Below are positions 9,355-17,193 of a stretch of DNA of 48,138 bases, piece by piece. Every line of letters starts with the position of its first letter. The first letter of the stretch is position 1. The DNA comes from a virus. The translations under genes were made by a program, and so were the position numbers. The stretch spans positions 1 to 48,138 of IMG/VR virus record IMGVR_UViG_3300021403_000018; one strand, given 5' to 3'. Below the pieces are notes generated by a model. The model saw nothing but the letters and a program-made list of their open reading frames with translations, had not been told where the DNA came from and made no database searches.

Positions 9355-9516
9355 ATGGAATTGTTGAAATGGATCAACACCTACTATCCCGCTTTAATAG
9401 CAATAGGTGGGTTCGGGGTGAATTTAGCCACCCTGGTGATTTGGGGGTACCAACACCGTCTTATGTGGAGGGATTATCGCCATCGTCACAAGATCAACGG
9501 CTCTCACCCACATTAG
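9355..9516 (+). CDS. small single-TM protein, 53 aa
   Basis: ATG 9355 is 6 nt after GGGAG, which is buried in the stem of the preceding hairpin. The product has one hydrophobic segment (about residues 12-30) and a basic, His/Arg-rich tail (WRDYRHRHK), typical of a small inner-membrane protein with a cytoplasmic tail. A lysis-related role is possible for a late membrane protein. The 3' half overlaps the end of a convergent leftward gene. Confidence 0.5.
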   Translation: MELLKWINTYYPALIAIGGFGVNLATLVIWGYQHRLMWRDYRHRHKINGSHPH

Positions 9517-9951
9517 GGATTTAGGGAATTTACTGCAGGTGTAGGTTAACCCGAAGATGGGCAACACCCAAAGGATGATGTTTATTCTATTCAACAGCGG
9601 TGACGGAGGAAGATATTGGTTCAGTTTCATCACGCAGAGTTGGAGGAAGATGGTTCCGTTAAACACCATAAGGATGGGAAGGTATCCGGCCTTCTTATCT
9701 ACCACCTGAAACACCAGTTGGATGAAGATGAACATAAACATCAACGTTCCAATTAGATCCACCACGTAGGAGAGGGTTTTAAATCTCTCCGGGAAGTGGT
9801 CCAAAACAATCATTTCTAACAAACTGGTGGAGAAGGTGTAGGAGGCTAGAATCCAGATTACCTTCACACGCCGAGTGAGAGTGGTGTACAGCAACACCAG
9901 TTCTGCCAAACATTTAAACACCCATAAACCAAATGTCCAGTTAGATATCAT
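9424..9951 (-). CDS. five-helix membrane protein, 175 aa
   Basis: Five hydrophobic segments of about 18-24 residues are visible (near residues 8-25, 33-52, 62-85, 92-110 and 122-140), with short polar loops. CGGAG lies 7 nt before the ATG. The layout (LLYTTLTRR followed by a Tyr/Ser helix and an FMFIFIQLVFQVV helix) resembles uncharacterised membrane proteins I associate with Acidobacteriota, so it may be host-derived. It is the last gene of the leftward operon, just before a terminator. No enzyme motif is visible. It could act in superinfection exclusion or membrane remodelling, which is only a guess. Confidence 0.7.
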   Translation of the reverse strand: MISNWTFGLWVFKCLAELVLLYTTLTRRVKVIWILASYTFSTSLLEMIVLDHFPERFKTLSYVVDLIGTLMFMFIFIQLVFQVVDKKAGYLPILMVFNGTIFLQLCVMKLNQYLPPSPLLNRINIILWVLPIFGLTYTCSKFPKSLMWVRAVDLVTMAIIPPHKTVLVPPNHQGG

Positions 9952-9963
9952 AAGGAGACTCCG

Positions 9964-10089
9964 ATGAGGTTGATTATTAAAACTGTGTTGTTTGTCGTTT
10001 TGGCAACAGGGGCGATAGTGGAGGGGGTTAAACTTTGTTGTGGCAACCCCCCTTGTATGCCCCCGAGATTGTGTGAGGTACCGCGTTAA
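9964..10089 (+). CDS. small Cys-rich protein with N-terminal hydrophobic helix, 41 aa
   Basis: AAGGAG (9952-9957) precedes ATG 9964 by 6 nt. The product starts MRLIIKTVLFVVLATGAIV, a signal-anchor-like helix, then has CCGNPPC and a final Cys. The gene exactly fills the only gap between two leftward genes in an otherwise packed operon. Its TAA shares bases with the opposing stop at 10086-10088. It would need the late rightward transcript to be expressed. It could be a spanin-like or lysis peptide, but evidence is thin. Confidence 0.4.
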   Translation: MRLIIKTVLFVVLATGAIVEGVKLCCGNPPCMPPRLCEVPR

Positions 10090-10484
10090 ACCTCCCGATC
10101 TGGTCGTTCACCCCGGAGAAAGGATCTTACTTGGTCTTTGTAATCCTCCGGGGTTTCGTTTTCCTCAATAGTGGAGAGGATGTCGGAGAAGTCCAAAGAG
10201 CGAAAGGTGTTGCCGAGAAAGGTGATGTTGGTGCCCATTAATGGAGCGAAATAAACCAACATCCCCACTTTAAAGTTTTCCTCGATTAGGGGGTCGATTG
10301 AGGTTTTAACTATAATCCCGCAAGAGTTGCGTGGTTGTTCCTTTTGGGCGGATACTCCGATCAACCCCGCCTTTTTGTATTGTTCTTCAATTGTTAAAGA
10401 GGTGGTGATGGTACAGATGATAATCCTCCCACCTATCGGTTTCGGGATTTTGATTATGGGTTCGATTCCTAAAACGGTTTCCAT
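10086..10484 (-). CDS. GroES-like co-chaperonin, 132 aa
   Basis: The middle of the protein follows the GroES (Cpn10) pattern. It has a beta strand GGRIIIC (18-24) and a probable mobile loop with AGLIGVS (39-45). KEQPRNSCGIIV (48-59) fits the roof region, then GMLVYFAP (74-81) and GTNITFLGNTFRSLDFSDIL (84-103) match the family's GT-I-DG-Y-L-ESDIL end. A 25-residue charged tail is extra. Phage co-chaperonins such as T4 gp31 replace GroES on host GroEL so that the capsid protein folds. The gene overlaps its neighbour at 10469. The fold is well supported. The role in capsid folding is inferred from known phage examples. Confidence 0.75.
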   Translation of the reverse strand: METVLGIEPIIKIPKPIGGRIIICTITTSLTIEEQYKKAGLIGVSAQKEQPRNSCGIIVKTSIDPLIEENFKVGMLVYFAPLMGTNITFLGNTFRSLDFSDILSTIEENETPEDYKDQVRSFLRGERPDREV

Positions 10485-10717
10485 ACCTTAGGGTCCAATC
10501 CTTTCACGTGGTCTGTGTTTTGAAACGGGTGTTTTGTCTGGGAGAAGGTGAGGAAGATTATCTTCCCGGTTTCCGACAACACCTGAGCATATTGTTCTTC
10601 TAGGATGTAGGTTTCTTTAGCATCTTGGAATAAAGTCCAGGAGTGGACGATCCTCTGTACATCACACTTCATCCCGTCGTGGAGGATTTTGCTACCGATT
10701 TGGGCTGATGTCGACAC
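10469..10717 (-). CDS. unknown 82-aa protein
   Basis: A GTG start at 10717 lies 7 nt after GAGG and overlaps the end of the dpdA-like gene, and the stop overlaps the GroES-like gene, so translation is probably coupled. The predicted structure is beta-rich (CDVQRIVHSWTLF, TYILEEQYAQVLS). No motif is recognised. Position between a DNA transglycosylase and a co-chaperonin gives no clear role. Confidence 0.6.
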   Translation of the reverse strand: MSTSAQIGSKILHDGMKCDVQRIVHSWTLFQDAKETYILEEQYAQVLSETGKIIFLTFSQTKHPFQNTDHVKGLDPKVWKPF

Positions 10718-11498
10718 CGCACACCTCTAAGTTAGAAAGGATTTGGTTGTGAGTATACATATGTTCAGAATTTTCCAAAGGCAGCATAGCATTGAAATCA
10801 CACTCAGTTCCGATCTCATCCCATACTCTTTGGTGATCTGCATGGGTTAGAGATAACCCCTTCGTCCAGGCTCTCCAGACGGGAGCGGATGAGTCGATCG
10901 AATCGCAATTTGCATCCCTCAACATATTCAACTCATCCACGTTTCCCTTCACCATGCCAAACGCGTGGATGTAGAGTTGGTCGCCAGAATAACGCCGTTT
11001 GAGATATTCACACATTCTTACCCGTGTTAAAGGATCGATGTAATAATGGGTGACTAGAGCCCGGGGAAGACCAATCCCGTCTAAAGGCAGTTCTTCCACC
11101 ATTCTGAATACTCCCTCCATCCATCCAATAATGTTACCTTTGGTCGTTTGGGGCACCCCGATGAACTTACACCCTAAAGCTTTAAACTCGTCGAAGTAGT
11201 GGTCGAGGAAGTGTTTCGTTGCGGAGTAAGTACGTTCCCAGTCTTGGTATAACTCATCAGGGCAGACGATGTATTGTGGTTTGTAAAACCTCGCAGCTTG
11301 GGCTAACGCCGTGTTGTTGACAGACCCACCTCGTTCGTAAGCACCATTGTCAAGGATGATAGTGTCACCTTTCTCCCTCCTTTGTTTGTAGAAACTTCTG
11401 TACTTCTCATCCTTAATCTGGGCTAACACCAAGTGTGTCTTGGATAGTGTTGCATACCTCTCCAGTCCAGCGGTTGGGGTAATGATGCAGAAATTCAT
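10692..11498 (-). CDS. dpdA: TGT-like DNA transglycosylase (DpdA family), 268 aa
   Basis: This family swaps guanine in DNA for preQ0 or a related 7-deazaguanine base. Key stretches fit phage DpdA and tRNA-guanine transglycosylase barrels. They are LDNGAYE (49-55, probable substrate-binding Asp), CPDE (79-82), GVPQ (114-117), GIGLPR (141-146), IHAFGM (177-182) and CDSIDSSAPVW (198-208, probable catalytic Asp). I chose ATG 11498, preceded by GGGAG at proper spacing, over the ATG at 11513. FolE, QueD, QueE and QueC, which make preQ0, are in the same operon, which strongly supports DNA rather than tRNA modification. The catalytic residue assignment is tentative. Confidence 0.8.
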   Translation of the reverse strand: MNFCIITPTAGLERYATLSKTHLVLAQIKDEKYRSFYKQRREKGDTIILDNGAYERGGSVNNTALAQAARFYKPQYIVCPDELYQDWERTYSATKHFLDHYFDEFKALGCKFIGVPQTTKGNIIGWMEGVFRMVEELPLDGIGLPRALVTHYYIDPLTRVRMCEYLKRRYSGDQLYIHAFGMVKGNVDELNMLRDANCDSIDSSAPVWRAWTKGLSLTHADHQRVWDEIGTECDFNAMLPLENSEHMYTHNQILSNLEVCGVDISPNR

Positions 11499-11832
11499 CG
11501 AATTCTCCCTCATGGTAGTTTTTGTATTTAGAGATTAAAGCGGTGGAGATGTTGGTGTGGTTAGATAGTTCTTTGATCGTTAGAAACCAGACGACTCTCT
11601 GGTCGAGGTGAAATAGCTTACCTCTTTGGTTAGGAGAGAAACGAGCTCCCCCGGTTGAACGACGGTTTATCCCGTGATGGTCCAGACGGCGGATGATTGT
11701 GTGGGTTCCGTAGTCCAGCCGTTTATGTATCTCGTCAATAGACAAACTTTGAGTTAGATACAAATCCACCCACATGGATTTTTCATCCAGGTAGGATAGA
11801 TTACGTGCGACTTTTTCCCAGTTTTCAGCCAT
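11413..11832 (-). CDS. HTH-containing protein, 139 aa
   Basis: Residues about 28-52 (LSIDEIHKRLDYGTHTIIRR) read as a helix-turn-helix of the homeodomain/resolvase type, and a second possible HTH lies at about 82-105 (LTIKELSNHTNISTALISKY). The C-terminus contains HHYPNRWTG. It could be a regulator or a sequence-recognition partner of the modification gene it overlaps (dpdA start at 11498). It begins next to the stop of the helicase gene. Confidence 0.6.
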   Translation of the reverse strand: MAENWEKVARNLSYLDEKSMWVDLYLTQSLSIDEIHKRLDYGTHTIIRRLDHHGINRRSTGGARFSPNQRGKLFHLDQRVVWFLTIKELSNHTNISTALISKYKNYHEGEFDEFLHHYPNRWTGEVCNTIQDTLGVSPD

Positions 11833-11834
11833 GG

Positions 11835-13292
11835 TTATTCAAGGATGTAAAGATGCCCTAACACCCCATTCTCCTCCCGAAGTTGGTTTGATTCTTTCAG
11901 TGAGGATATAATACTCCTCACCTGTGTCGCCGCAAACTTATACTGCATCTTCCTAATAAGGTTCGAATGTCCGATCGTTCCCCCGGCTGCCCGAATAGCA
12001 CGTAGGATGAGTTCAGCATCTTGTCCAGCTTGGGATTTAAAAAGCTGTCGGAATAGGTTAGGCAGAAACTTCTCATTCCAATCGAGGATTTTAACCGCCC
12101 TCTCAAAGCACTCCTCGCAGATCGTATGGATGTCATATTCATAGTGGGTACCTATATGGAGACACATTGCCAAACGAACAACATGCCCCTGTTTACGTTG
12201 GTAGTAAGTCCCTAACAACTCATGTTCGGGGTGTTGGGAGTCGATTGTGTGTTTACGGTACCAAAGGCAGAATTTGCATCTACAACCTTGGATACCGGTG
12301 TGTCCCCCGATCTTACACGCACCCATAAACGTGTGGAACCAGGAGAGCTGCATCATCAATCTTTCTTTGATAGTCGGGTCGCCAGGTCTTGGAATGGGTT
12401 CACATCTGGAGGAAGATTCTTGGACCACGAGGAGATTACGAGCAACAAATCCACCACCGAAGGTATCCTCGGGAATATTAGTGACAAACCAATCCGGCGT
12501 TGAACACATAAGTACGGAAATGGCGATGTTTCGCAAAGGGGTTTTACCACGCATAATGGTACCAGAAGCCCACTCGTCCGGGCAGTCCATAAAACGAGTG
12601 ATGAGTTGTACCAACCCTTCGTTGTACTTCTGCTTATTGAGAAAAACGGCCATTTCCGGTGCATAAATAAGTCCAGTTGCATTTTCCCCTTTCATGGAAT
12701 CGATTAAAGCCTCCGGTGTTAACTTCTCCGAGTATATAGGCGTAATTTGTAATTCCTGTAACATTTTAACGATAATGTCAGCCGCCGACGTTTTTCTAAG
12801 ACCAGATGGTCCGAGAATAATAACCCCGGTCGCCGGGTAGAAGTTAAAATAACCCATCTCCACCCAAATCCTACGGTTACACACAGCTGCGACGCCAACC
12901 ACTGATGAGAAGAAATGGTATGCAAGTGGTGCTTCCGCGCGAGAGGTATATTCAACATAATCTCGAAAGAAACCCGTAGGGGGGATGAGTGAGTCCAACT
13001 CACGCTCAACCACTTCTGGATCATAACCCGACCGTTTGAAGTTAACGCCCGTTTGATCTCCGTTGTTCGACTGTATCCCATACACCTCCTCGATGAGTTC
13101 ATCTGGGGTTAAACCGAAGGTAGTACACACTATCGTTTTGAGGTTTTCTCGTTCTTCCATCGGGACAGCCCCAGAGTGTAAAGACTTCAAAAACCCCGTT
13201 ACGCCAAGGAAGAGGGTGGAGTCTTTATCAAACCTCTTCCCCTCCATCGCTTGCCTAAACTGTGCTAGTTGTTCTAGTACAGTTCTGCTCAT
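11835..13292 (-). CDS. replicative helicase-like ATPase (DUF3987-type), 485 aa
   Basis: A P-loop GPSGLRKTS (161-169) and a Walker B-like GLIYAPEMA (207-215) sit in a RecA-like core. That core follows a helical region with PPTGFFRDYVEYTSRAEAP (104-122), as in DUF3987 helicase/primase-associated proteins. A small Cys cluster, CRCKFC (337-342), and a C-terminal winged-helix-like segment (EEN...YILE end) follow. No primase (TOPRIM or AEP) motif is visible. The gene overlaps the polymerase gene by 38 bp, so it is probably the phage replicative helicase. Primase activity must come from a domain I do not recognise or from the host. Confidence 0.75.
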   Translation of the reverse strand: MSRTVLEQLAQFRQAMEGKRFDKDSTLFLGVTGFLKSLHSGAVPMEERENLKTIVCTTFGLTPDELIEEVYGIQSNNGDQTGVNFKRSGYDPEVVERELDSLIPPTGFFRDYVEYTSRAEAPLAYHFFSSVVGVAAVCNRRIWVEMGYFNFYPATGVIILGPSGLRKTSAADIIVKMLQELQITPIYSEKLTPEALIDSMKGENATGLIYAPEMAVFLNKQKYNEGLVQLITRFMDCPDEWASGTIMRGKTPLRNIAISVLMCSTPDWFVTNIPEDTFGGGFVARNLLVVQESSSRCEPIPRPGDPTIKERLMMQLSWFHTFMGACKIGGHTGIQGCRCKFCLWYRKHTIDSQHPEHELLGTYYQRKQGHVVRLAMCLHIGTHYEYDIHTICEECFERAVKILDWNEKFLPNLFRQLFKSQAGQDAELILRAIRAAGGTIGHSNLIRKMQYKFAATQVRSIISSLKESNQLREENGVLGHLYILE

Positions 13293-15657
13293 ACCAACGC
13301 TCCTTGGTGAAGGTGTCGTTCCAATTAGGACCTATCTTTGTTTCTGCGCGTAGAAAAAACCCGTTCATTTCGGGGATTGGTGAGGACAGGGTAGCGTCGA
13401 CGTGCTCACAGGCTTCTGTTGCCGTTTTAACGTCTCGAGCAGCCCCTTGAATATTACAGATAACTGAGTCGTGCACCGTAAAAAGGACTCTTGATCTTTC
13501 CCCAAAAAGTCTTGGCAGTGTTCTTTCAAGTGGGAGAATAGCATTTCCTGTAAGCACATCAGGCAGTGTGGACTGGCCTGGGAATGCAAGTATTTGGTTG
13601 TGTTGTCCTCTCGGGTTAGGAAAACGTCGCATCCGTCCAAAGACAGTTTGGAGATAACCGTCTCGTGTGGCTTGGAAGATAAGCTCACTGTGAAAGGGAG
13701 CAACTCGGCTAAATTTTTTATGGTACCAATCCAAGAGCCATTTATATTTAGACTCCACTTGTCTTCTCCCGTACGTAAAACCAAGAGGGTAGGACTTAGT
13801 AACCAAGAGCTTCCAAGGTTCGATGTCTTTGCGGGCGAATTTTTTCTGCCGCGGTTTGCCTGGTTGGAAGTAATCCTCCTTCCAGATTTCTTCGTGGAAG
13901 AACCCATAACAATAATCTCCTGATTGATGTATCGCTAACAACTCTGGGTCTTGGGTGTACCAGGCATAGAGGAAGAACTCAGCCTGGCTGAAATCACTGA
14001 CGAGGATGAGATCATCCGGATGATCCGGGATGACGAGAGAACGTGGAAAGGTACCTCCAAGCTTTTCTGGGATGGTTTGTAGTGATTTATCAACAAGTTG
14101 AATTCTTCCTCCAGCTTGTCCGTGTAGTTTAGCTCGAGTTCTAACTCTCCCATCTTTGTCCGCAAGGTCAACAAAATCTGACGCTTTTCGGAGGGTACGC
14201 ATTTCTTGAACAAGTCCTGCAAGTTGTACTCCTTTTTTCTTCAACCCCTCGAGAGTGTCGTCATCCATACATGGGGTGGAGGTTCCGTTTGGCCGTTTTT
14301 TCAACGGGATTTTGTGTCCCATCGCTGTAAAAAGCGTGATCAACTGTTTTGGGGATCCCCAATCAATAGTTGGGATTTTTTCTTGCCACCAGGTTTCGTT
14401 CGCTTGGAGGGTTTTAGAAAGGGTGATTAACATCTTCATACTTGATTGAGTGTCGTAGTTACAGCCTTTTGTTCTCCAAGCCTCAACCGCTTTTATCACC
14501 GGCATGAGGGACCAGAAGAGCTTCTCCATATTGGTCTTCTTGCGGCGCATCTCTTTCAGGCACTCTTGACCGATCTGCAACGCACCATAGGTGTCACGAC
14601 AGTTCCCGATGGTGTTGTACCTCATTGGGTCCAACTTTCTCCAGTTCTTGTAATACCCAAAATTGCAGTAGTAAGACGCGGCGGTTGCAAAATCAAACGA
14701 CATGATATCCGACCAGAGGAGGTAGAATGCAATCATGGCGTCTGCGGGTTTAATATGGTTAAGGCTCCATCTTTTCCCGAGATGGAGAAAGTCAAAGCCA
14801 CCGTTGTACGCCCATAGTACGACTTCATTCGGTACTCCATCGCCGAACAATGGATCAAGCAGATGGAATTGATCAGGATGAACTCCGATACTTTCTCCAA
14901 CTGCAGCTGAGAGGCCGATAAGGCTAATAGGAGTCTGGATAACTGCGTCCAACTCATCTTCATCAGCAGAGGCTTCTGGAGTCTCAATATCAACTGCGCC
15001 TTCGCGTTGTAGGATAATCCGGTTGACGTATTCAATAACTTCCCTGTCAGATGCGTGTTCAATAAAATTATCTGGTGGGATGACTCGAGAACCTTCTGCA
15101 AACTCTCCAGCACGCTGGACATCATGCTCGAATGAAGGTGCATTGAGAAATCCTGATCGCATGACAAAACTTGGATGCACCGTACCGATAACAATCCGTC
15201 CGTCTGCCAAACGGAGGGGACAACCTCGAAGCCACGCGAAGGGATTTGATTCGGCTGATTTTCTGTTGTGGACAAATTTAATATCCTTTCCGGTTAGGGT
15301 GTCGAAAGCCTCCTTACCAACTGTGAGTATTGTTTTGCAGTTAGAAAGAATCTCCAGTTCTTTCTGGAGGAGTGGCTTGCACTTCTTAACCGCGGCGGGC
15401 TCCACCTTCTCCCCTGCGGGTACGAAACACTTAACTGCATTAGACACGTAGTTTTGCGCCCGGGATATACCGGCTTTTCGAAGTGCAGTGTTAAGCACCT
15501 CACCTGAGGAGCCGGAAAAAGGCTTGCCCGTCTGTCTTTCCGTATCTCCGGGACTTTGTCCGAGGATGAAGAGGGAGGCGTTAGGGTGACCTTCTCCGCG
15601 TACCATAGGTCGATCGAAGTAGGGACAACCGGTACAGGAATCTGGTTTGCCATTCAT
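13255..15657 (-). CDS. UDG-exonuclease-DNA polymerase A fusion, 800 aa
   Basis: Residues 1-185 are a family 4/5-type uracil-DNA glycosylase domain: Cys 8, 11, 77 and 93 for a 4Fe-4S cluster, GQSPG (33-37) and HPS (161-163). Residues about 220-370 are a DnaQ-like 3'-5' exonuclease: DIET (223-226), NGGFDF (285-290) and YNTIGNCRD (347-355). Residues about 390-800 are a family A polymerase: motif A DFSQAE (555-560), motif B ending FTYG (627-630) after Lys 621, and motif C VHDS (728-731), where the usual HDE has Ser for Glu. SPO1 polymerase is a known UDG-domain fusion. Intact glycosylase motifs suggest uracil surveillance during replication. It is the main replicase. Confidence 0.9.
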   Translation of the reverse strand: MNGKPDSCTGCPYFDRPMVRGEGHPNASLFILGQSPGDTERQTGKPFSGSSGEVLNTALRKAGISRAQNYVSNAVKCFVPAGEKVEPAAVKKCKPLLQKELEILSNCKTILTVGKEAFDTLTGKDIKFVHNRKSAESNPFAWLRGCPLRLADGRIVIGTVHPSFVMRSGFLNAPSFEHDVQRAGEFAEGSRVIPPDNFIEHASDREVIEYVNRIILQREGAVDIETPEASADEDELDAVIQTPISLIGLSAAVGESIGVHPDQFHLLDPLFGDGVPNEVVLWAYNGGFDFLHLGKRWSLNHIKPADAMIAFYLLWSDIMSFDFATAASYYCNFGYYKNWRKLDPMRYNTIGNCRDTYGALQIGQECLKEMRRKKTNMEKLFWSLMPVIKAVEAWRTKGCNYDTQSSMKMLITLSKTLQANETWWQEKIPTIDWGSPKQLITLFTAMGHKIPLKKRPNGTSTPCMDDDTLEGLKKKGVQLAGLVQEMRTLRKASDFVDLADKDGRVRTRAKLHGQAGGRIQLVDKSLQTIPEKLGGTFPRSLVIPDHPDDLILVSDFSQAEFFLYAWYTQDPELLAIHQSGDYCYGFFHEEIWKEDYFQPGKPRQKKFARKDIEPWKLLVTKSYPLGFTYGRRQVESKYKWLLDWYHKKFSRVAPFHSELIFQATRDGYLQTVFGRMRRFPNPRGQHNQILAFPGQSTLPDVLTGNAILPLERTLPRLFGERSRVLFTVHDSVICNIQGAARDVKTATEACEHVDATLSSPIPEMNGFFLRAETKIGPNWNDTFTKERWYEQNCTRTTSTV

Positions 15658-16209
15658 CTATTTCCCGTTTCCATTTCTCGCCAGTTCGAGGAAGCGGCGT
15701 TCTTGGTCTGGGTCGGATTGAAACTCCCCTTTGATGGAGTAAGTGCGGAAGTCTCCCTTGGTGTGGACCCCTCGGATTTTGGCGCAACCATGTTTGCCGG
15801 TAACCACACACGCGGCCCCTTTGCAATCAGGAAGAACTTCGTAGATTTTCTCAATCACGTCATTGGTAAATTTTTCTTGCAAGATCGGACCGCGGTTAAT
15901 ATCATGAAGTAACCGGCAGAGTTTGGATAACCCCAACACCTTCCCGTTGGGGATGTAGGCGACGTCCACTGACATCTCTACAGGTAATAAATGGTGAGGA
16001 CACATTCCCCATATTTCATGCCCGCGGAGAAGGATGAAGTTGTTGTAGCGTTCTTCAAATGTTGGGTAATCGACTTCCTTATAGTTAAACATCTCGTCAT
16101 AAAGTCTCGCGACTCTGTCTGGGGTGTCGAAGAAGTTCTGATCACGCATATCACATCCCAACCCCTGTAGGATCAACTTCACACCTTTTTCGATTTTACC
16201 GTGGTCCAA
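15658..16209 (-). CDS. folE: GTP cyclohydrolase I, 183 aa
   Basis: FolE converts GTP to dihydroneopterin triphosphate, the first step of folate and 7-deazaguanine synthesis. Zinc ligands are visible at Cys 70 in GMCPHH (Cys 70, His 73) and Cys 142 in KHGC. The core motifs GLSKLCRLLHD (93-103) and IRGVHTKG (145-152) are present. The start is TTG 16209, 6 nt after GGAGG. With QueD, QueE, QueC and DpdA in the same operon its role is to feed preQ0 synthesis. Full length for the family. Confidence 0.93.
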   Translation of the reverse strand: MDHGKIEKGVKLILQGLGCDMRDQNFFDTPDRVARLYDEMFNYKEVDYPTFEERYNNFILLRGHEIWGMCPHHLLPVEMSVDVAYIPNGKVLGLSKLCRLLHDINRGPILQEKFTNDVIEKIYEVLPDCKGAACVVTGKHGCAKIRGVHTKGDFRTYSIKGEFQSDPDQERRFLELARNGNGK

Positions 16210-16537
16210 TTGTCGCCTCCAGGTTTTGGATCGTGCGTTGTAGATACCAAGCAGCCTTTTTAAGGTCTTCGATACGTTTTACAGCCGATTCACTATACCC
16301 CATTTTATACATAGGGAGAAGGGTTTTACTCTCTCGACAGATATACTTCACCACATTGCCGAGGTGAAACCCCAATCGTTGATCTTCAATAAAGTCGATT
16401 ACCTCGATCTTCCCCCTATTATAATGAGCGGGGTGGTTGACGTTATCACTATGAGATGATGTTTGGCTTTGGGTTGGTGTAACCCTTTCTTTTGGCGTTC
16501 TGTCCGAGATAGTTTTGGAGCTCGATTTCCCAGTCAT
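16196..16537 (-). CDS. DUF3310 protein, 113 aa
   Basis: The segment VNHPAHY (33-39), KIEVIDFIED (43-52), LGNVVKYICR (59-68) and EDLKKAAWYLQRTI (90-103) is the DUF3310 signature, a nucleotide kinase-associated family common in phages. A Ser/Thr-rich 30-residue N-terminal extension precedes it. It overlaps folE at its end and the gene upstream at its start. The function of DUF3310 is not established. A link to nucleotide metabolism is commonly assumed. Confidence 0.85.
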   Translation of the reverse strand: MTGKSSSKTISDRTPKERVTPTQSQTSSHSDNVNHPAHYNRGKIEVIDFIEDQRLGFHLGNVVKYICRESKTLLPMYKMGYSESAVKRIEDLKKAAWYLQRTIQNLEATIGPR

Positions 16538-16814
16538 GTTTTTCCTCCGTTTCAGGTGCTTTGGTCATGCCTTCGAAGAACTTCTGCCAGAAGATGAGGG
16601 CTTCCGCTTTTGGGTCGTTGGAACCAAAAAACGTGTTGTAGTGTCTAGCTCTATCTTCTGATGTTACAGTATTTATAGCCCCCACAATCCAGCACTCCTT
16701 CCCCGCCTCGTGATAGTGTCGTCCGAGATAGAGATAGTATTTGTTGGACCAGGACATAGTTGATTGTTCGATGATGCATTTGGGTTTCCGGAAGGAAATA
16801 TGAGGATCAGCCAT
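16449..16814 (-). CDS. unknown 121-aa protein
   Basis: I chose ATG 16814 (MADPHISFRKP), which has GGGAG 5-6 nt upstream and overlaps the previous stop, rather than a longer frame from 16898. The product has aromatic-rich segments (SWSNKYYLYLG) and a helical, acidic end. The last 90 bp overlap the DUF3310 gene. No known domain recognised. Confidence 0.6.
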   Translation of the reverse strand: MADPHISFRKPKCIIEQSTMSWSNKYYLYLGRHYHEAGKECWIVGAINTVTSEDRARHYNTFFGSNDPKAEALIFWQKFFEGMTKAPETEEKHDWEIELQNYLGQNAKRKGYTNPKPNIIS

Positions 16815-17190
16815 GTCTACTCCCATCACACCAAGCTTGAAGATGGCCACATCTTTCACATATCGGCCAGTCTTCGATTGAAACACTAACATCCCCAATC
16901 CAGGCTATGATACCTGCAGCTTCAGCTGCTCGAGCCTCGAGTGTGATTAAAGCAGAGCGAAGAGCACGAATTATGGTATCATTATGGGGAAAGTGGATTT
17001 GTTGGTCGACATACTTTTGTCTCGCAATCAAGGCACGGATAACCTCTTGTGAGGTCGTACCTGGGAAGCTGTTTTTATTCCCCGGGTATTTTTCTCCCTG
17101 CCGTTTTACAAAGTGTAGGAGAAAGGATTTGTTTGGGGGAGCATCAAGTATGTGTAAATCAAATATATGCCCAGGATCGAGTATTTTCAC
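16807..17190 (-). CDS. conserved-looking phage protein with C-terminal Cys knuckle, 127 aa
   Basis: It begins MKILDPGHIFDLHILD and has a KRQGEKYPGNKNSFPGT segment followed by an amphipathic helix (SQEVIRALIARQKYVDQQIHF) and LRSALITLEARAAEAAG. The C-terminus has CERCGHLQAWC, a possible zinc knuckle. The pattern (EVIRALI-R--Y---QI, then LR-A---LE-RAA) recurs in phage proteins of unknown function that I have seen, but I cannot name a family. It overlaps its downstream neighbour by 8 bp and follows queE after 3 bp. Confidence 0.7.
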   Translation of the reverse strand: MKILDPGHIFDLHILDAPPNKSFLLHFVKRQGEKYPGNKNSFPGTTSQEVIRALIARQKYVDQQIHFPHNDTIIRALRSALITLEARAAEAAGIIAWIGDVSVSIEDWPICERCGHLQAWCDGSRHG

Positions 17191-17193
17191 ATC

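Noticed and set aside
11918-15656. Several rightward frames of 90-140 codons opposite helicase and polymerase
   Set aside because: They are antisense shadows of motif-rich leftward genes.
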